Below, piece after piece: positions 16,900 to 25,687 of a stretch of DNA of 64,000 bases; the stretch's first letter is position 1, and every line of letters starts with the position of its first letter. The stretch is from positions 11,916 to 75,915 of the forward strand of contig DATIWB010000022.1 of NCBI GenBank assembly GCA_035519675.1. Reading direction: 5' to 3'. Made by a program: the position numbers and the translations under genes. The notes under the pieces were generated by a model. The model saw only the letters and a list, made by a program, of their open reading frames with translations. It made no database searches and was not told the DNA's origin. Origin of the DNA: RPRB01 sp035519675 (lineage in GTDB: Bacteria; Myxococcota; Myxococcia; Myxococcales; Myxococcaceae).

Positions 16900-18413
16900 C
16901 AGCGCTTCTCGGGCTTGAGCAGGGGAAAGAGGATGACGTCGCGGATGGAGGGCGAGTCGGTGAGGAGCATCGCCAGCCGGTCCACGCCCAGGCCCTCCCC
17001 CCCGGTGGGGGGCATGCCGTGCTCGAGGGCCCGGATGTAGTCCTCGTCGTAGTCCATCGTCTCGGTGGCCCCTCTCCGCTTGGCCTCCAGCTGGGCCTCG
17101 AAGCGCCCCTTCTGGTCCAGCGGGTCGTTCAGCTCGCTGAACCCGTTGGCGATCTCCCGGCCGACGATGAACAGCTCGAACCGGTCGGCGATTTCAGGCC
17201 GGGTGTCGTTCCGGCGGGCCAGGGGGCTGATCTCGGTGGGGAACTCGGTGACGAAGGTGGGCTGGACCAGCCGGGACTCCACCCCGTGCTCGAAGAGCAC
17301 CGCCAGCATCGCGCCCGGTCCGAACGATTCCAGATGATTGCGCTCGCCCTCGGGGAGCTTGTGGCCGATCTCCGAGCGGAGCCGGTCGGCGTCCTCGAGG
17401 TCGGAGTCGCTCAGCGCCGGGAAGGCCCGGCGGACCGCCTCGGCCATGGGGAGCCTCGGCCAGGGCGGGGTGAAGTCGAGGGTCTGGCCCTGGTAGGTGA
17501 CCTTCATCGAGCCGGTCACCCGCTCGGCTGCCCCGGAGAGCATCTCCTCGGTCTCGACCATGAGATCTTCGTAGGTGGCGTAGGCCTGGTACCACTCCAG
17601 CATCGTGAACTCGGGGTTGTGCCGGGTGCTGATGCCCTCGTTCCGGAAGTTGCGGTTGATCTCGTAAACCCGCTCCAGCCCGCCCACGACGAGTCGCTTG
17701 AGGTACAGCTCCGGGGCGATGCGCAGGTAGAGGGGGAGGTCGAGCGCGTTGTGGTGGGTGGTGAAGGGCCGTGCCGCCGCCCCGCTCACCAGGCTGTGCA
17801 TCATCGGCGTCTCGACCTCGACGAAGCCGCGGGCGTCGAGGAACTCGCGCAGGTAGCGGACCAGCGCCGTCCGCTTGAGGAAGACCTCCTTCACCTCGGG
17901 GTTGGAGACCAGGTCCAGGTAGCGCTGGCGGTAGCGCCTCTCCACGTCCGCCAGGCCGTGCCACTTCTCCGGCGGCGCCCGGAGCGCCTTGGTGAGCGGC
18001 AGGTACTCGGTCGCGGCGAGGGTGAGCTCGGAGGTCTTGCTCCGGAACAGGGTCCCCTTCACTCCCACGAAGTCGCCCAGATCGGTGAGCTTGAAGCGCT
18101 CGAACTGGTCGCCGAGGGCGTCCTTCTTCACGTGGACCTGAAGCTCGCCGCTCCGGTCGCGCAGCTTGATGAACGCCGCCTTGCCGAAGCTGCGGAGCGC
18201 CACCACCCGGCCGGCGATGGTGTAGGTCGGCCGCGTCCCCTCGAGCTGCTCGGCGGTGTCCGAGGCATGCTTCCGGGTGATGTCGCCCGCGAGGTCGGCC
18301 GGGCGGAAGCCATTGCCGAACGGATTGCTCCCCAGGGCGCGCCAGCGCTCGGCCTTCTCCAGCCGCTGCGCGTAGAGCTCGTGCTCCTTCGCCGATTCGC
18401 TGTCGTCGCTCAC
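16899..18413 (-). CDS. lysS: Lysyl-tRNA synthetase, class II
   Basis: A 504-residue class IIb synthetase. The N-terminal anticodon-binding OB-fold includes TIAGRVVALRSFGKAAFIKLRD. The catalytic domain has motif 2 ...YEINRNFRNEGISTRHNPEFTMLE (read from about 265) and motif 3 GEGLGVDRLAMLLTDSPSIRDVILFP at the C-terminus. The GTG start at 18413 lies 17 bases after the prfB stop, the same prfB-lysS order known from E. coli. It is translationally coupled to lolC. Confidence 0.96.
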   Translation of the reverse strand: MSDDSESAKEHELYAQRLEKAERWRALGSNPFGNGFRPADLAGDITRKHASDTAEQLEGTRPTYTIAGRVVALRSFGKAAFIKLRDRSGELQVHVKKDALGDQFERFKLTDLGDFVGVKGTLFRSKTSELTLAATEYLPLTKALRAPPEKWHGLADVERRYRQRYLDLVSNPEVKEVFLKRTALVRYLREFLDARGFVEVETPMMHSLVSGAAARPFTTHHNALDLPLYLRIAPELYLKRLVVGGLERVYEINRNFRNEGISTRHNPEFTMLEWYQAYATYEDLMVETEEMLSGAAERVTGSMKVTYQGQTLDFTPPWPRLPMAEAVRRAFPALSDSDLEDADRLRSEIGHKLPEGERNHLESFGPGAMLAVLFEHGVESRLVQPTFVTEFPTEISPLARRNDTRPEIADRFELFIVGREIANGFSELNDPLDQKGRFEAQLEAKRRGATETMDYDEDYIRALEHGMPPTGGEGLGVDRLAMLLTDSPSIRDVILFPLLKPEKR

Positions 18414-18430
18414 TGTCCTGGAACCCTCTC

Positions 18431-19550
18431 CTACTCCGGAACGCCGCGGTTGGGGTTCTTCACCCCCAGCAGCTGGGCGGTGACGAAGTCGTCCAGCTCC
18501 CCGTCCAGCACCTTGTCCACGTTGCCGGTCTCCACCCCGGTCCGGAGGTCCTTCACCAGCCGGTAGGGGGCGAGCACGTAGCTGCGGATCTGCGAGCCGA
18601 AGGCGATGTCCTTCTTCTGCGACTCGGCCTCGTCGCGGGCCTGGTTGCGCTTCTGGATCTCGAGGTCGTAGAGCCGCGAGCGGAGGATCTTCCAGGCCAT
18701 GTCGCGGTTGGCGTGCTGGCTGCGCTCGTTCTGCATCGCCACGGTGATGCCGGTGGGGACGTGGGTGAGCCGGACCGCGGACGAGGTCTTGTTGACCTTC
18801 TGGCCCCCCGCCCCGCTCGCCCGGTAGACGTCGACCCGGACGTCCTTCTCCGGGATGTCGATGACGATGTCGTCGTCCACCTCGGGGTAGACGGTGACCG
18901 AGGCGAAGGACGTCTGGCGGCGGGCATTGGCGTCGAAGGGGCTGATGCGGACCAGGCGGTGCACCCCGTTCTCCGCCTTGAGGTACCCGTAGGCGTTCTC
19001 GCCGGTGACCTTGATCGACACGTTCTTCAGGCCCGCCTCCTCGCCGGCCACGAAGTCGTTGATCTCCACCGTCCAGCCCTTCGACTCCGCGTAGCGGGTG
19101 TACATGCGCAGCAGCATCGCCGCCCAGTCCATGGACTCGGTGCCGCCGGCCCCGGCGTTGATCTCCATGTAGGCGTTGGCCTGGTCGTTCTCGCCGGAGA
19201 GCATCCGCTGCAGCTCGAGCCGCTCGACCTGGTGCTCGACGCCGTCGAGCGAACCCTCGGCCTCGGCCCGGGTGGCGTCGTCACCGGCCTCGGCGGCCAG
19301 CTCGAGCAAGGTGCGAGCGTCGTCCAGCGCCCGCTCCACGCGCTCGAAGCCCTCCGCCTGCGCCACCAGGCCCGCCTTTTCCTTCAGCAAGCCCTGCGCC
19401 TTCACCTGGTCGTTCCAGAAATCGGGCTGGCCCGCGTCCCGGTCGATCAGCGCGATGCGTGACCGCTTGCGTTCGAGGTCAAAGATGCCCCCGGAGCGCG
19501 TCCAGGCGCGCCTGCAGAGAGCTGATTCGTTCCGTGGCGTCGATGGGCAT
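18431..19550 (-). CDS. prfB: Peptide chain release factor RF2, expressed by programmed +1 frameshift
   Basis: The gene reads 23 codons from ATG 19550 to CTT, then an in-frame TGA at 19481-19479. The rest of RF2 continues in the +1 frame from GAC (19480), giving about 372 residues, the normal RF2 length. The catalytic GGQ lies in ASGAGGQKVNKT, and the domain entry RISPFDANARRQTSFASV is present. RF2 recognises UGA and UAA; low RF2 lets ribosomes shift past its own UGA (autoregulation). The gene starts 4 bases after the lnt stop and is followed by lysS. Confidence 0.97.
19478..19492 (-). promoter_or_regulatory. RF2 programmed frameshift site
   Basis: On the minus strand GGGGG (19492-19488), three bases of CAT, and CTTTGAC (19484-19478) reproduce the internal Shine-Dalgarno, spacer and slippery CUU-UGA-C of the E. 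coli prfB recoding site almost exactly. Only the codon before CTT differs (CAT instead of TAT). Confidence 0.95.
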
Positions 19551-19554
19551 GGCG

Positions 19555-21267
19555 TCAGGAGCTCCGGCGGAGGCGAACCAGGGCCACCAGCCCCGAGAGC
19601 CCGGCAAAGAGCGCGGCAAGGTACGCGGGAACGTCACCGATGACAACGTACGGCGTGCGGCCCTCCATCAGGGGGAGCGACGCCATCCGCCACTCGGGGC
19701 CGGTCAGCTCGGCGGCCGAGACCGAGAGCCGGTCGCTGGGGACGATCCCCACCTCCGTCGCCTCGAACACCCGGCCCACCGGGTCGATGAAGGCGCTCAC
19801 CCCGGTGTTCGCCGCACGGGCCACCGGCCTCCCCGTCTCCACGGCCCGCGTCGCCACCATGTGGAGGAACTGGAACGGCGCCGAGCTGAAGCCGTACCAG
19901 GCGTCGTTGGTCATGTTGACCAGGACGTGGGCTCCGTTCTTGGCGTAGGTGCGAGAGATCTCCGGGAAGATGGCGTCGAAGCAGATCTCGATGCCCAGGC
20001 GGACGGGCGGTCCGTCCGGCCGGCGCAGCACTGCCGGGCTGAGGTCGTTGCCCGGGGCGAAGCTTGCCCCGACGATGTTGCCGATGCCGAGCACCTCGTC
20101 CAGCCGCAACGGCACGTACTCGCCGAAGGGCACCAGGTGGTTCTTCACGTAGTGGTGGGCGATGCCCAGGCTGGGGTCGAGGAGGAAGGCCGCGTTCTCG
20201 TTCCCCTTGCGGAGGTTCTTCGGGTCGAACACGTCGACCCCGAGCAGGACCCCGGCGCGGTACCCCCCCCGGGGGAGGCCGGCCTCGGTCAGCCGCGTCA
20301 CCCCGGTGGGGAAGGCCAGGGGGTAGCTGCCCTCCGGCCAGACGATGAGGTCGGCGCCCGCCTGGTCCGCCGCGGCGGTGGGCGGAAGGTAGCGGCCGAG
20401 GATGGTCGCGGCGCGCGAGCTGCCCCGGGACATCTTCAGCTTCTGGTCGATGTTGCCCTGGACCACCGCGGTCTTGACCCGGGGCGCGGCGGCAGCGGCC
20501 TGGTCCATCGCCCGGACGTGGAATGCGCCGTAGGCGTGTCCGAGCACCAGGACCGCCGCGGCGACGACGAGGAGCGCGCGGGGGATGGGACGCTCGCGAA
20601 GCCGCCACCACCGCCAGCCCTCGTAGAGCGCACCGTTCACCACTGCGACGGCGAGGGCGATGGCATAGACGCCGCCGAGGCTGGCCACCTGGTGGAACCA
20701 GAGATTGCGCGTCTGGGTGTAGCCGAGGTTGGCCCAGGGGAAGCCCGAGCAGAAGTAGTTCCGCATCAGCTCGGTGGCCATCCACACCGGGCCGATGGTC
20801 CAGCCCATGCTCCAGCCGAGGCCGGATTGCAGCAGGCGCACCAGGCCGGCGGCGATGGCCCAGTGGAAGGCGCACCAGGCCACCAGCATCTCCAGGGAGG
20901 GAATGCTGAGCCAGTTGGGCATCCCCCCGAACGTCACCATCGCCACGTTCACCCACCAGAACGCGCCGGTGAAGAAGACCATGCCGGCGAGCATCCCCGC
21001 GCCGAACGCCCGCCACGGCGCGAGCCGCCGGATGGCGAGCAGCATCGGGACCAGGCAGACGAAGGCCAGCGGCTCCAGGACGCCGGAGGCGAACAGCTCG
21101 CGCCGGGGCCCGATGGGGAAGGCGATGGGGAACGCCGCCGCCCCGAGGAGGCCAGTGAGGGCCAGCGCGCCCAGCCGCCAGGGCACGAGCACGCGCTCTG
21201 GCCGGGCGGGCAACGCGGTCAGGGCCGGGGGGGCCGAGGGCGAGGGGGGGAGGGCGACGGCGGACAT
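19555..21267 (-). CDS. lnt: Apolipoprotein N-acyltransferase Lnt
   Basis: A 570-residue inner-membrane enzyme that adds the third acyl chain to lipoproteins. About eight hydrophobic helices occupy the first 240 residues. A nitrilase-type domain follows, with the catalytic Glu in VWPEGSYPL, Lys in YVKNHLVPFGEYVP and Cys in LGIEICFDAIFPE. A last membrane helix (YLAALFAGLSGLVALV) closes the protein. I chose ATG 21267, giving MSAVALPPSPS, since the residues before it overlap ybeY. It lies between ybeY and prfB and supplies substrates to the LolCD system encoded in the same operon run. Confidence 0.95.
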   Translation of the reverse strand: MSAVALPPSPSAPPALTALPARPERVLVPWRLGALALTGLLGAAAFPIAFPIGPRRELFASGVLEPLAFVCLVPMLLAIRRLAPWRAFGAGMLAGMVFFTGAFWWVNVAMVTFGGMPNWLSIPSLEMLVAWCAFHWAIAAGLVRLLQSGLGWSMGWTIGPVWMATELMRNYFCSGFPWANLGYTQTRNLWFHQVASLGGVYAIALAVAVVNGALYEGWRWWRLRERPIPRALLVVAAAVLVLGHAYGAFHVRAMDQAAAAAPRVKTAVVQGNIDQKLKMSRGSSRAATILGRYLPPTAAADQAGADLIVWPEGSYPLAFPTGVTRLTEAGLPRGGYRAGVLLGVDVFDPKNLRKGNENAAFLLDPSLGIAHHYVKNHLVPFGEYVPLRLDEVLGIGNIVGASFAPGNDLSPAVLRRPDGPPVRLGIEICFDAIFPEISRTYAKNGAHVLVNMTNDAWYGFSSAPFQFLHMVATRAVETGRPVARAANTGVSAFIDPVGRVFEATEVGIVPSDRLSVSAAELTGPEWRMASLPLMEGRTPYVVIGDVPAYLAALFAGLSGLVALVRLRRSS

Positions 21268-21292
21268 GGGGCGGGCTGCTCCTACCAGAACG

Positions 21293-21784
21293 TCACCGCC
21301 CCGGCACCATGCCCGGCCGGCCGAGCAACCGTGCTTCCAGGGCGGCCATCCGGTCGGCATCACGGGGGCGGCGGTGGTCGTGCCCGAGCAGGTGCAGCAG
21401 CCCATGGGCGAGGTACAGGTCCAGCTCCCACCCGAGGGGCCGCCGGTGGGCCCGGGCCTGCCGCCGGGCGGTGTCCAGGGAGAGGATGACGTCCCCGAGG
21501 TGGCGCGGGCCGGTCGCTCCGGGAGGCGGCTCGCCGGCGGGGAAGCTGAGGACGTCGGTCGGCCGGTCCTTCCCGCGCCAGCTCCGGTTCAGGGCCTGGA
21601 TGCCCGGGTCGTCGGTCAGTAGGACCGAGAGCTCCACCTGGTCCAGCCCGAGGGTGCGGAGGAATCGCGCGGCGCTCGCCCGCAGTCGGCGCCGGTAGAG
21701 GGTCGCGCCGGGGAGGCCGTCGGAACGCACCTCCACCACGGGGGAGCGCCCGACGCTGGCTCTCCTGGCGCGAGGGGCGTTCAT
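21293..21784 (-). CDS. ybeY: Endoribonuclease YbeY (16S rRNA maturation)
   Basis: A 163-residue UPF0054 metalloprotein with the signature zinc site HGLLHLLGHDH (H-x3-H-x5-H) near residue 128 and the typical WRGKDRPTDVLSFP stretch before it. YbeY processes 16S rRNA 3' ends and takes part in ribosome quality control. The ATG at 21784 gives a short basic N-terminus. It lies 25 bases before lnt, in the common phoH-pgpH-ybeY-lnt order, though here a sensor kinase gene intervenes between pgpH and ybeY. Confidence 0.94.
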   Translation of the reverse strand: MNAPRARRASVGRSPVVEVRSDGLPGATLYRRRLRASAARFLRTLGLDQVELSVLLTDDPGIQALNRSWRGKDRPTDVLSFPAGEPPPGATGPRHLGDVILSLDTARRQARAHRRPLGWELDLYLAHGLLHLLGHDHRRPRDADRMAALEARLLGRPGMVPGR

Positions 21785-21912
21785 CGGCGCCGATGCTAAC
21801 CTCCGCGGGCGTCCGCGCCCCGGCGATCGACGTCCGCCGCGCCCCCTGGGCCCAGCGGACTGAACCTCAGGCCGGCGGGATCCGTCGCCAGGTCGGGACG
21901 GCCGCTCGCCTT

Positions 21913-23106
21913 TCAGCGAAGGACGGGACCCGCGCTGGCGGGGCCCGTCCCGTCCGCGGGGAGCTCGAGGGTGAACGTCGTTCCCTCCCCCGCCGTCGAC
22001 CGGACACGGACCTCGCCGCCGTGCGCCACTGCGACCTGGCGGACGATGTAGAGCCCGAGCCCGATGCTGCCATCCAGCGCGCCGGGCCGCAGGCCACGCT
22101 GGAAGGGCTCGAAGAGGCCCGGGAGCAGCTCGGAGGGGATCGCCGCCCCGTGGTTGTGCACCGACAGCTCCGCCCTGCCCTCCCGGGCTGCAAGGTGCAC
22201 CGTCACCGGCCGCTCCGGGTCCCCGTGCTGGAGCGCGTTGCCGACCAGGTTCCCGATGGCCTGGGCGAGCCGCTCGGGGTCCCACACCCCGGTGGGGCGC
22301 GCCAGGATCTCGCAGCGGACGCGACGCGCCTGCTCCTCCGGCATCCCTTCCAGGACGCGGGTCACCACCGCATCGAGCGCGACCGGCTCGGGCGCCAGCG
22401 GCAGCCCCTGCCCCCGCCGGATGCGCGTGAGGTCGAGCAGCCCGGCGATGATGGCCTGCATCCGTTCCGCGGAGCGCTCCATCCGCTCCACCGTTCGACG
22501 GTGCTCGTCGGAGATGCCGCGACGGCGCATGGTCTCCAGCCCCAGCCGCACCGAGGAGAGCGGGTTCCGCAGGTCGTGGCTGACGATGCCCAGGAGCTTC
22601 TGCTCGAACTCGGCGGCGGCGGCGAGCTTTCGCCGCTCCTCCTCCACCGCCGTCCGCCCCAGCGTCGCCTCCTTCTCCATGCGCCTCCGGGCGGTGACGT
22701 CCCGTCCAACGCAGGTGACGTGCTCCAGTCGGCCGTCGGGCAAGGGGATGGGCGACAGCGTGTACTCGAACCAGCGGGTCTCCCCTCCGTCGAGGAAGCC
22801 CAGCTCGTTCCGCGCCGGCGCCCCGGTGACGAAGACCGCCTGCAGCTGGATCCGGAACTCGGGGAACGCGGCGGGCCCGAAGACCTCGTCCATCGTCCGC
22901 CCGACCATCTGTGCCGGGGTCAGCCCCATCGCCGCCGCTCCGAGCTGGTTGACGTAGACGTACCGGACGTCGCGGTCGAGGATGTAGACGTTCTCCTGCA
23001 CCACCTCCAGGGCCCGGCGCAGCAGCTCCAGCTCGTGCGGCGCAGGCGCCAGGGCTGTCTCCGGATGCTCGTCGACCACGCGGCGGACCCGCTCCGGGAA
23101 GGTCAT
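21913..23106 (-). CDS. PAS-domain sensor histidine kinase
   Basis: About 398 residues with no membrane helix, so probably cytoplasmic. One PAS domain covers about 28-150 (LEVVQENVYILDRDVRYVYVNQ... RWFEYTLSPIPL). A HisKA dimerisation domain with the phospho-acceptor in GIVSHDLRNPLSS follows, then an HATPase domain with NLVGNALQHGD (N-box) and GLGLYIVRQVAVAHGGEV (G-box). No receiver or response regulator lies next to it, so its partner is unknown. The start ATG 23106 (MTFPERV) removes a poorly composed leader. It sits between pgpH and ybeY on the same strand and looks inserted into a conserved block. Confidence 0.9.
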   Translation of the reverse strand: MTFPERVRRVVDEHPETALAPAPHELELLRRALEVVQENVYILDRDVRYVYVNQLGAAAMGLTPAQMVGRTMDEVFGPAAFPEFRIQLQAVFVTGAPARNELGFLDGGETRWFEYTLSPIPLPDGRLEHVTCVGRDVTARRRMEKEATLGRTAVEEERRKLAAAAEFEQKLLGIVSHDLRNPLSSVRLGLETMRRRGISDEHRRTVERMERSAERMQAIIAGLLDLTRIRRGQGLPLAPEPVALDAVVTRVLEGMPEEQARRVRCEILARPTGVWDPERLAQAIGNLVGNALQHGDPERPVTVHLAAREGRAELSVHNHGAAIPSELLPGLFEPFQRGLRPGALDGSIGLGLYIVRQVAVAHGGEVRVRSTAGEGTTFTLELPADGTGPASAGPVLR

Positions 23107-23206
23107 CGTCCGCAGCACCCTAGCGGCGGTCTGGAACCCTGCGCCCAGCCCGGATGCGCAGGACGTCCACCAGTGAGCGTCCGACGACCGGCGCCGGGAC
23201 AACCGT

Positions 23207-25561
23207 TCAGCGTCGCTGGACGGTCCGGGCGTCGGAGGCGAGCGCCAGCGCCGCGGGGCGCGCTCCGCCGAGGGCGCCGGGCGGATACACCGGACGCGAG
23301 TGGTAGATGCCCTCCAGCGTGTGGAGGAACGACAGCGAGATGGCGTTCAGGTCCCGGAGAGTGAGGTCGCACTCGTCGAGCTGCCCCTCGGTGAACACCG
23401 CGGTGATGATCCGCTGGACCAGCGCCCGCAGCCGCTCGCGGGTGGGCTCGGGCATCGCCCGGCTCGCCGCCTCCACCGCGTCGGCGAGCATCACCAGGGC
23501 GGCCTCGCGGAACTGCGGCCGTGGCCCGGTGTAGCGGAACACCGCGTCCTCCACCGCCCCCTCCCGTCCCTCGGCGTCCTCGAGCGCCTTGTGGTGGAAG
23601 TAGCCGACCAGCCGGGTGCCGTGGTGCTGGGCGATGACGTCCTGCACCGCCCTGGGCAGCTTGTAGCGGCGCGCCAGCTCGAGCCCGTCGGTGACGTGGC
23701 GCTTGATGATCACCGCGCTCATCCCGGGCGCAAGACAGTCGTGAGGGTTCTCGCCCTTCTGGTTCTCGCCGAAGTAGAGCGGGTTCTTTCCCTTTCCGAT
23801 GTCGTGGTAGTAGGCGCAGGTCCGACCGAGCAGCGGATTGCAGCCGGTCGCCTCCGCCGCCGCCTCCACCAGGCTCCCGACGATGATGCTGTGGTGGTAC
23901 GTGCCGGGGCTCTGGACGATGAGCTCCTTGAGCGCGGGGTGGTTGAGGTTGGCGAGCTCGAGCAGCTTCAGATCGCTGGCGTAGCCGAAGCCCAGCTCGA
24001 GCAGGGGGGTGAGGGCCAGCACCAGGGTGGGGACGAGGAGCGTCGAGCCGAGGCCCGCGAAGCTGGCCGCCAGCAGCGCGTCCCGCGCCGGCCCGTGCCC
24101 TGCGGCCAGACCGAACGCCAGCACCACGCCGGCGTTGACCAGCCCGACCCAGAGGCCGCTCCGGAAGAGCGCCGCGCGGTCCCGCGCCCGGGCCACCTGC
24201 GTGGCCGCGACCAGGCTGCCGAGGAGCCCGTAGACGGCGAAGAAGAGCGAGTTGCCGAGCATCACCCCCACCAGGGTCGAGAGCACCAGCCCGAAGAAGA
24301 GCGCCAGCTCCTGGTTCAGCAGGAGCCGGACCAGCATCGCCCCCGCCGCCACCGGGAGCAGCACCAGCAGCGCCTGCAAGGGAAGCGCTGGCCAGCGGTC
24401 GTGGAGCGCCTCGGCCACCGCCGCCGCCAGCCGGAAGGCGCCGAGGAAGCCGACCAGCAGCACCCCCAGGAGCAGGCCGTCCCGCCGGGTGGGCCGGAAG
24501 CGCCGGAACGCCCTGCGGTGGAAGGTCCAGATGCCGGCCAGGAGCAGCGCGACCAGCGCCGCGGTCCCCGCGCTCGCCGCCACCACGTCGAAGCGGTCGG
24601 TCTGGGCCCGCATCGCGGCGAGCATCCGGAGGTGTTCCGGGGTGATCAGCTCGCCGTCGCCGATGATCTTCTGGCCCTTCTTGATCTGGATGACCGCGTC
24701 CTTCACCGCCGCGGCGGCGATGGCCCGGCGACGCTCGGTCTCGGCGATGTTCGCGGTGAGGTTGGGCCGGAGCGCGCGCTTGGCGATGCGCAGAACCGCG
24801 CGGCGGAGCAGCGCTGGTGAATCCGGCAGGAGGTTTCCGGGCAGGGTGGCCCAGCGGTCCATCTCCGCGCGGGCCTCGCGGACGTCGAGCACCGCCGGTG
24901 GCCCCACCGCGCTCGGATGCTCCACCCCGTCGTTCAGATCGCGGATGGTGAGGAAGGTCCCGGCCGGGCCGAGGTCCTCCCGCGCACCCACCACCGGGGC
25001 GAGGAAGCCGCGGGAGAGGACCGAGAGCACGGCGCGCTCCACCTCGGGCGTGCCGCGCGCGTCGACCAGCGCGTTCCAGTCCTCGTCGTCCACCTCGAAC
25101 AGCCGCTGCTCGAAGGCCTGCCGGGCCTGGGAGAGGCTCGAGGTGTCCACCGGCTCGGCCTTCCGCTTCCCCTTCCCCGGCCCGGACTTCGCCGGAGGAT
25201 CGATCCGGGCGGACGCCGTGCGCAGCGCGCCGAATGCCTCCTGGATTCCCGCCTGGACCTCGGGCACCACGGCGGGGTTGAAGTCGAACACCGGGCGAAC
25301 CCCGGCCCGGGCGTCCTGACGGCGCCGGTCGGTCAGCGCGGCGTCGGGCAGGTCGTAGTCGCGGGTGGCCTTGAAGCCCGCAGCCGACGGGCTCTCGAAC
25401 GCTCGACCCACGTCCTCGGGCCGCAGCTGTGGAAGCGCCTGCACTGCGAACCCCGGCGCCACCACCAGCCCGGCCAGGACCGAGACCACGCCGAGCAAGC
25501 TCAGCGCCGGCAGAGCGCGCCGGAGGGCCTCAGCCCCCCGGCTCTTCGCGTCTTCATCCAA
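23207..25561 (-). CDS. pgpH: 7TM-HD family phosphohydrolase PgpH (probable c-di-AMP phosphodiesterase)
   Basis: A 784-residue protein with the PgpH architecture: an N-terminal helix (about 18-38), a large extracytoplasmic 7TMR-HDED region to about 320, seven membrane helices (about 330-530) and a C-terminal HD domain. Metal-binding motifs are TYHHSIIVGSL, YYHDIGKGKNPLYFGENQ (HD near 586), RHVTDGLE and QHHGT. Characterised homologues degrade c-di-AMP. Only a TTG at 25561 is available as a start near the N-terminus. In the usual cluster it follows phoH directly; here a permease gene separates them. Confidence 0.92.
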   Translation of the reverse strand: MDEDAKSRGAEALRRALPALSLLGVVSVLAGLVVAPGFAVQALPQLRPEDVGRAFESPSAAGFKATRDYDLPDAALTDRRRQDARAGVRPVFDFNPAVVPEVQAGIQEAFGALRTASARIDPPAKSGPGKGKRKAEPVDTSSLSQARQAFEQRLFEVDDEDWNALVDARGTPEVERAVLSVLSRGFLAPVVGAREDLGPAGTFLTIRDLNDGVEHPSAVGPPAVLDVREARAEMDRWATLPGNLLPDSPALLRRAVLRIAKRALRPNLTANIAETERRRAIAAAAVKDAVIQIKKGQKIIGDGELITPEHLRMLAAMRAQTDRFDVVAASAGTAALVALLLAGIWTFHRRAFRRFRPTRRDGLLLGVLLVGFLGAFRLAAAVAEALHDRWPALPLQALLVLLPVAAGAMLVRLLLNQELALFFGLVLSTLVGVMLGNSLFFAVYGLLGSLVAATQVARARDRAALFRSGLWVGLVNAGVVLAFGLAAGHGPARDALLAASFAGLGSTLLVPTLVLALTPLLELGFGYASDLKLLELANLNHPALKELIVQSPGTYHHSIIVGSLVEAAAEATGCNPLLGRTCAYYHDIGKGKNPLYFGENQKGENPHDCLAPGMSAVIIKRHVTDGLELARRYKLPRAVQDVIAQHHGTRLVGYFHHKALEDAEGREGAVEDAVFRYTGPRPQFREAALVMLADAVEAASRAMPEPTRERLRALVQRIITAVFTEGQLDECDLTLRDLNAISLSFLHTLEGIYHSRPVYPPGALGGARPAALALASDARTVQRR

Positions 25562-25687
25562 GGGCGCCCGAACCCTAGGGTGCGAGACCGGCGCCGGACA
25601 AGCGATGGAGGCCGACCGAGCAGCCGGTGACGTCCTCCCCGCGCACCGGGGGTGTGTTCTCGGGTGGGCACTGGCGCTCCGTCGCGC

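Noticed and set aside
21921..21950. Strong GC hairpin at the end of the PAS kinase gene taken as a terminator
   Set aside because: It lies in the last coding codons and is not followed by a T-run on the transcribed strand.
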